From an uncultured Lysobacter sp. (GTDB lineage Bacteria > Pseudomonadota > Gammaproteobacteria > Xanthomonadales > Xanthomonadaceae), in NCBI GenBank assembly GCA_946479915.1, contig CAMLHR010000038.1, positions 1 through 8,555 of the forward strand: DNA of 8,555 bases, read 5' to 3'. The first letter of the stretch is position 1. The number at the start of each line of letters is the position of its first letter. A program made the position numbers and the translations under genes. Below the pieces are notes generated by a model. It had not been told where the DNA came from and made no database searches. It saw only the letters and a list, made by a program, of their open reading frames with translations. Below are positions 6,351-8,555 of this stretch, piece after piece.

Positions 6351-6874
6351 CGGAACTCCTTTTCGAGGACCTCGAAGCGCAGGTCGTCGCGCAGCGGGAT
6401 GCCGAAGCGGGTGTCGCCGTACGGGAACGGCTTGCGGATGCCGGTGCGCCGGTAGCCGCGACGTTCGTACCAGGCGATCAACGCGTCGCGCACGTCGATC
6501 ACCGTCATGCGCAGGGCGGGCAGGCCCCACTCGACGCGCACGATGCGCTCGGCCTCGCGCAGCACGGCGTCGCCGATGCCGGCGCCCTGGCAGTCGGGCC
6601 TGACGGCGAACATGCCGAAGTACCCGGCGCCGCCTTCCTCCGCGACGTGCGCGCAGGCGAGCAGCGTGCCGTCGCGATCGGCCAGGAGCACGCGACTGCG
6701 GGGACGGCCGATGTCCGCGAGCAGCAGGTCCGGATCGATGCGGCCGCCGTCGAGCAGGTCGGCCTCGGTCGTCCAGCCCGCGCGGCTGGCCTCGCCCCGG
6801 TAGGCGGAGGTCACCAGCCCGACCAGGGCGGGCACGTCGGCGGGCGTGGCGTCGCGGAAGGCCAGGTCGGTCAT
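6347..6874 (-). CDS. GNAT-family N-acetyltransferase within the suf operon
   Basis: This is a 175-residue single-domain GNAT enzyme that would transfer an acetyl group from acetyl-CoA to an amine. The acetyl-CoA pyrophosphate loop is visible as VRPDCQGAGIGDAVL (91-105, core Q96-G97-A98-G99-I100-G101), preceded by the beta4 strand YFGMFAV and followed by the late motif ALIAWYERRGYRRTG (131-145) typical of GNAT C-termini. The start is ATG at 6874, 5 nt after the sufS stop; no clear Shine-Dalgarno is seen, so coupling to sufS translation is likely. Its stop overlaps the GTG of the Rieske gene by 4 bases. The substrate cannot be read from sequence; a small-molecule amine or a protein N-terminus are both possible. 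The tight placement between sufS and the ferredoxin suggests a conserved co-expression with Fe-S assembly, but function there is inference. Confidence 0.92.
   Translation of the reverse strand: MTDLAFRDATPADVPALVGLVTSAYRGEASRAGWTTEADLLDGGRIDPDLLLADIGRPRSRVLLADRDGTLLACAHVAEEGGAGYFGMFAVRPDCQGAGIGDAVLREAERIVRVEWGLPALRMTVIDVRDALIAWYERRGYRRTGIRKPFPYGDTRFGIPLRDDLRFEVLEKEFR
6356..6360 (-). promoter_or_regulatory. Ribosome binding site that sets the GTG start of the Rieske gene
   Basis: AGGAG on the minus strand lies 5 nt before GTG 6350, inside the last codons of the acetyltransferase gene. It favours this GTG over any longer frame, since the upstream extension has no Rieske similarity. Confidence 0.75.
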
Positions 6875-6879
6875 GCGCG

Positions 6880-8097
6880 TCAGCCGAGCAGCTTGCGGAC
6901 CTTGTGCAGCGCGGCGGCGAACGCGTCGATTTCCTCGTGCGTGTTGTAGAACGCCACCGAGGCGCGGCAGGTCGCCGGCACGCCGTAGAACTTCATGAGC
7001 GGGTGCGCGCAGTGGTGGCCGGAGCGCACGGCGACGCCTTCCAGGTCCAGTAGCGTGGCCAGGTCGTGCGCATGCGCGCCCTCCACCAGGAACGACACGA
7101 CCGCGGCCTTGCCGGGCGCGGTGCCGATGATCCGCACGCCCTCGATGTCCTGCATCGACTCGGTCAGGTGCTCGAGCAGCACGGCCTCGCGCGCGGCGAC
7201 GTTCGCCATGCCGAGCGCCGACAGGTAGTCGACGGCCGCGCCGAGCCCGACGTGGCCGGCGATGTTCGGCGTGCCGGCCTCGAAGCGGTGCGGCGGGTCG
7301 GCAAAGGTCGTGCCCTCGAAGCACACCTCGCGGATCATCTCGCCGCCGCCCAGGAACGGCGGCATCGCCTCGAGGTGCTCGCGGCGCGCCCACAGCGCCC
7401 CGGTGCCGGTCGGGCCGCACATCTTGTGGCCCGTGAACGCGTAGAAGTCGCAGCCGATGGACGCCACGTCCACGGGCCGGTGCGGCAGCGCCTGCGAACC
7501 GTCCACGAGCGTCGCGATCCCGCGCGACCGCGCCTCGCGGCAGAGGCCGCGCACGGGGTTCACCGTGCCCAGCACGTTGGACACGTGGGTGACGCCGAAC
7601 AGCTTCACGTCCGGCGTCATCGCGGCGCGGACGCGGTCGGGGTCCAGGCTGCCGTCGGGTTCCATGGGCGCGACCTTCACCGTCGCGCCCGTGCGCTGCG
7701 CGACCAGCTGCCACGGCACGATGTTGGCGTGGTGCTCCATCTGCGTGAGCAGGATCGCGTCGCCCGGTCGCAGCCGCGGTAGCGCCCACGCATGCGCGAC
7801 CAGGTTGATCGCGAACGTCGTGCCGCTGGTCAGGACGATCTCCTCGCGGCGCGCGTTGAGGTGGCGCGCCAGCTTCGTGCGGGTCGCCTCGTACGCCTCG
7901 GTCGCCTCGCTCCCAAGCTGGTGCACCGCGCGGCTCACGTTGGCGTTGTGCCGCCGGTAGAACGCGTCCACGGCCTCGATGACCGATGCCGGCTTCTGCC
8001 CGGTGTTCGCCGAGTCCAGGTACACCAGCGGCTTGCCGTGCACCTGGCGCGAGAGCAGCGGGAAGTCCGCCCGGACGCGGGCCCAGTCGATGCTCAT
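6880..8097 (-). CDS. sufS: SufS cysteine desulfurase
   Basis: This 405-residue PLP enzyme takes sulfur from L-cysteine as a persulfide, releasing alanine, and feeds it to the SUF scaffold in the cytosol. It has full length and standard landmarks: LDSANTGQKP near the N-terminus (28-36), MEHHANIVPW at 120-129 with the cofactor-stacking His123, D199 and Q202 in VDGSQ, Lys225 in FTGHKMCGP as the PLP Schiff base, catalytic Cys363 in RSGHHCAHP and Arg378 for substrate carboxylate. This is the type II (SufS/CsdA) pattern. The start is ATG 8097, with GGAGG 4 nt upstream and an ATGA overlap with the sufD stop. Type II desulfurases normally need a sulfur acceptor (SufE or SufU); none is visible in this window, so it must lie upstream in the operon or elsewhere. 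The acetyltransferase follows after 5 nt. Confidence 0.97.
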   Translation of the reverse strand: MSIDWARVRADFPLLSRQVHGKPLVYLDSANTGQKPASVIEAVDAFYRRHNANVSRAVHQLGSEATEAYEATRTKLARHLNARREEIVLTSGTTFAINLVAHAWALPRLRPGDAILLTQMEHHANIVPWQLVAQRTGATVKVAPMEPDGSLDPDRVRAAMTPDVKLFGVTHVSNVLGTVNPVRGLCREARSRGIATLVDGSQALPHRPVDVASIGCDFYAFTGHKMCGPTGTGALWARREHLEAMPPFLGGGEMIREVCFEGTTFADPPHRFEAGTPNIAGHVGLGAAVDYLSALGMANVAAREAVLLEHLTESMQDIEGVRIIGTAPGKAAVVSFLVEGAHAHDLATLLDLEGVAVRSGHHCAHPLMKFYGVPATCRASVAFYNTHEEIDAFAAALHKVRKLLG

Positions 8098-8555
8098 CCC
8101 GCCTCCAGGTTCCCCAGCGCGCGTTCGAGCGCGGCGTCCAGCGACGCGCGGACTTCGGGCAGCGCCACGCCGGCGAGCACCTCGCGGCAGAACGCGGCGG
8201 TGAGCAGGCGGCGCGCGTGGTCGGCGGCGAGGCCGCGCGACCGCAGGTAGAACAGCGCCACCGGGTCGAGCTGGCCGACGGTGGCGCCATGGGCCGCGCG
8301 CACCTCGTCGGCGTGGATCTCGAGCACCGGCCGGGTGTCGATCTCCGCGCCTTCGGACAGCAGCAGGTTCTTGTTCGACAGCACGGCGTCGCTGCCGTCG
8401 GCGCCGGCGCGGATGGTGATACCGCCGTGGAACGCGGCGCGCGCGCGGCCGGCGGCGAGCCCGCGCCAGGTCAGGCCGCAGCCGGTGTCGCGGGCCACGT
8501 GCTCGATGCCCAGCCGGGTGTCGATGTGGCGGCGGCCGGTCGCGAGCAGCACGCC
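8094..8555 (-). CDS. sufD: SufD, C-terminal part (cut by window edge)
   Basis: The last 153 codons of an Fe-S assembly scaffold subunit run in from the right edge and stop at TGA 8096-8094. The visible part is the end of the right-handed beta-helix core (SNKNLLLSEGAEIDTRPVLE) followed by the signature HADEVRAAHGATVGQLDP and the C-terminal helical domain beginning ALFYLRSRGL. SufD pairs with SufB and the ATPase SufC in the SufBC2D complex. The histidine in AAHGATVG (codon 8291-8289) corresponds to the functionally important His360 of E. coli SufD. The preceding cysteine of the usual CSHGATVG is an alanine here. SufD rather than SufB is favoured by the SRGL helical tail and by its place directly before sufS. 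The gene start is beyond the window; there is no sign of a frameshift. Confidence 0.95.
   Translation of the reverse strand, partial: GVLLATGRRHIDTRLGIEHVARDTGCGLTWRGLAAGRARAAFHGGITIRAGADGSDAVLSNKNLLLSEGAEIDTRPVLEIHADEVRAAHGATVGQLDPVALFYLRSRGLAADHARRLLTAAFCREVLAGVALPEVRASLDAALERALGNLEAG
8102..8106 (-). promoter_or_regulatory. Ribosome binding site of sufS
   Basis: GGAGG on the minus strand lies 4 nt before the ATG at 8097, within the final codons of sufD. It supports the chosen sufS start despite the 4-base ATGA overlap. Confidence 0.7.

Noticed and set aside
6351..8290. Longer open frames running upstream of the Rieske and acetyltransferase starts on the minus strand
   Set aside because: These extensions are out-of-frame readings of the acetyltransferase, sufS and sufD. 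Family alignment and start signals place the true starts at 6350 and 6874.

Overview
The DNA is very GC-rich (about 70% by eye), densely packed, and shows the strong third-position G/C bias of a high-GC proteobacterium. The protein families, the gene order (suf genes followed by an acetyltransferase and a Rieske ferredoxin; a piuA-piuC-piuB style siderophore operon) and the form of the Fur box suggest a gammaproteobacterium of the Xanthomonadaceae/Lysobacteraceae, such as Lysobacter or Luteimonas. This placement is inference; no rRNA or other taxonomic marker is present.

Layout. (1) Positions 2-616, + strand: a nearly complete HutD/Ves-family cupin whose first codon or codons lie just outside the window. 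(2) Positions 610-5896, - strand: a three-gene iron-uptake operon transcribed right to left. It encodes a TonB-dependent catecholate-type siderophore receptor (PiuA/Fiu-like, 3734-5896), a PKHD-type Fe(II)/2-oxoglutarate dioxygenase (PiuC/YbiX-like, 3027-3710) and a large PiuB-like fusion of a PepSY membrane module to a flavodoxin/FAD/NADPH reductase (610-3021). Its stop overlaps the end of the convergent HutD gene by 7 bp. (3) Positions 5897-6014: the only sizeable intergenic gap (118 bp). It holds a likely sigma70 promoter with a well-matched Fur box across the -35/-10 spacer. (4) Positions 6015-8555, - strand: the distal end of a SUF iron-sulfur cluster assembly operon, comprising the C-terminus of SufD (cut by the window edge), the cysteine desulfurase SufS, a GNAT acetyltransferase and a small Rieske [2Fe-2S] ferredoxin. 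All are joined by 4-bp overlaps or a 5-nt gap.

How it fits together. The suf genes build Fe-S clusters. The piu genes bring in iron: PiuA would pull a ferric catechol-type siderophore across the outer membrane, and the PiuB-like protein could carry electrons from cytosolic NADPH through FAD and FMN and across the inner membrane to reduce the ferric ligand in the periplasm. PiuC's substrate is unknown. The two operons are in tandem on one strand with no convincing terminator between them, so some read-through from suf into piu is possible. No stretch over 300 bases lacks a gene, and I found no tRNA, rRNA, CRISPR array, insertion sequence or phage feature. The long open frames antisense to the real genes are composition artefacts. 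Nothing here is a wholly unknown system; the most interesting items are the fusion reductase, the Fur-overlapped promoter and the acetyltransferase inside the suf operon.
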